NCBI GenBank assembly: GCA_021806765.1
Contig: JAJZQR010000334.1
Location: 1 to 5,669 of the forward strand
From: Chloroflexota bacterium
GTDB lineage: Bacteria; Chloroflexota; UBA6077
DNA length: 5,669 nucleotides
Direction: 5' to 3'
Shown: one piece after another, positions 5,612-5,669 of the stretch
How the letters are laid out: every line of letters begins with the position of its first letter
How positions within the stretch are numbered: the first letter of the stretch is position 1
Notes under the pieces: model-generated
What the model was told of the DNA's origin: nothing
Databases searched by the model: none
Seen by the model: the letters and a program-made list of their open reading frames with translations, nothing else
Made by a program: the position numbers and the translations under genes

Positions 5612-5632
5612 TACTGGCCCAGCACACCAGTA
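5612..5632 (+). repeat. Short inverted repeat after the cytochrome stop
   Basis: TACTGG (5612-5617) and CCAGTA (5627-5632) pair perfectly around a 9-base loop, 45 bases after the stop codon and just upstream of the larger hairpin. It may be part of the 3' end structure of the transcript. Confidence 0.35.
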
Positions 5633-5636
5633 TCCC

Positions 5637-5664
5637 AGAGGGCTTCCCGGTTGGGAAGCCCTCT
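5637..5664 (+). terminator. Probable transcription terminator hairpin of the cytochrome gene
   Basis: AGAGGGCTTCCC-GGTT-GGGAAGCCCTCT: a perfect 12-bp stem with a 4-base loop, 70 bases after the cytochrome stop. The window ends 5 bases later (AGCTC), so a following T-run cannot be seen. Being symmetric, it could also serve a convergent gene from the right. Confidence 0.68.
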
Positions 5665-5669
5665 AGCTC

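Noticed and set aside
1..5669. CRISPR array, insertion sequence ends, tRNA or rRNA genes, phage or defence genes
   Set aside because: No regularly spaced repeats, transposase motifs, tRNA cloverleaf or rRNA signature were seen on either strand.

Overview
The window comes from a GC-rich bacterium: codon third positions are mostly G or C, GTG and TTG starts are plausible, and genes overlap by 4 bases. The sequence does not fix the taxon. The style of the partial glycosyltransferase, the NarL-type sensor and regulator pair and the haem protein would fit a Chloroflexota-like lineage, but this is an impression from memory and not a search result.

Layout. Positions 1-3900 are read entirely on the minus strand. 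In transcription order they are a NarL/FixJ response regulator (3900-3232), a membrane PAS histidine kinase (3235-1706), a 135-base gap, the two halves of a split chromate (CHR) transporter (1570-965 and 968-432), a 33-codon candidate membrane microprotein (435-334), and the start of a GT39/ArnT-like membrane glycosyltransferase that leaves the window at base 1. Regulator and kinase overlap by 4 bases, as do the two CHR halves, and the microprotein overlaps the second half by 4 bases. The glycosyltransferase start lies 14 bases after the microprotein stop. This suggests two translationally coupled blocks, which may be joined into one transcript across the 135-base gap.

Positions 3901-4379 form a 479-base divergent intergenic region with no convincing gene. 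It holds an extended -10-like promoter for the regulator, a perfect 7+4+7 palindrome with an interlocking second inverted repeat, and then about 370 bases rich in hairpins. On the plus strand, 4380-5567 encodes an exported haem protein with an N-terminal CXXCH site and an ethylbenzene-dehydrogenase/DMSO-reductase-type haem-binding domain that carries an unusual CX3CH motif. A perfect 12-bp hairpin follows it and ends at 5664.

How they may work together (inference). The sensor and regulator are divergent from the cytochrome and share its intergenic region, so the pair is the obvious candidate to control the cytochrome, itself and perhaps the downstream anion transporter. The cytochrome resembles the electron-transfer subunits of respiratory molybdoenzymes, but no catalytic subunit lies in the window. 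The most interesting items are the CX3CH haem protein, the palindromic candidate operator, the structured leader upstream of the cytochrome, and the coupled microprotein. None amounts to a demonstrated new system.
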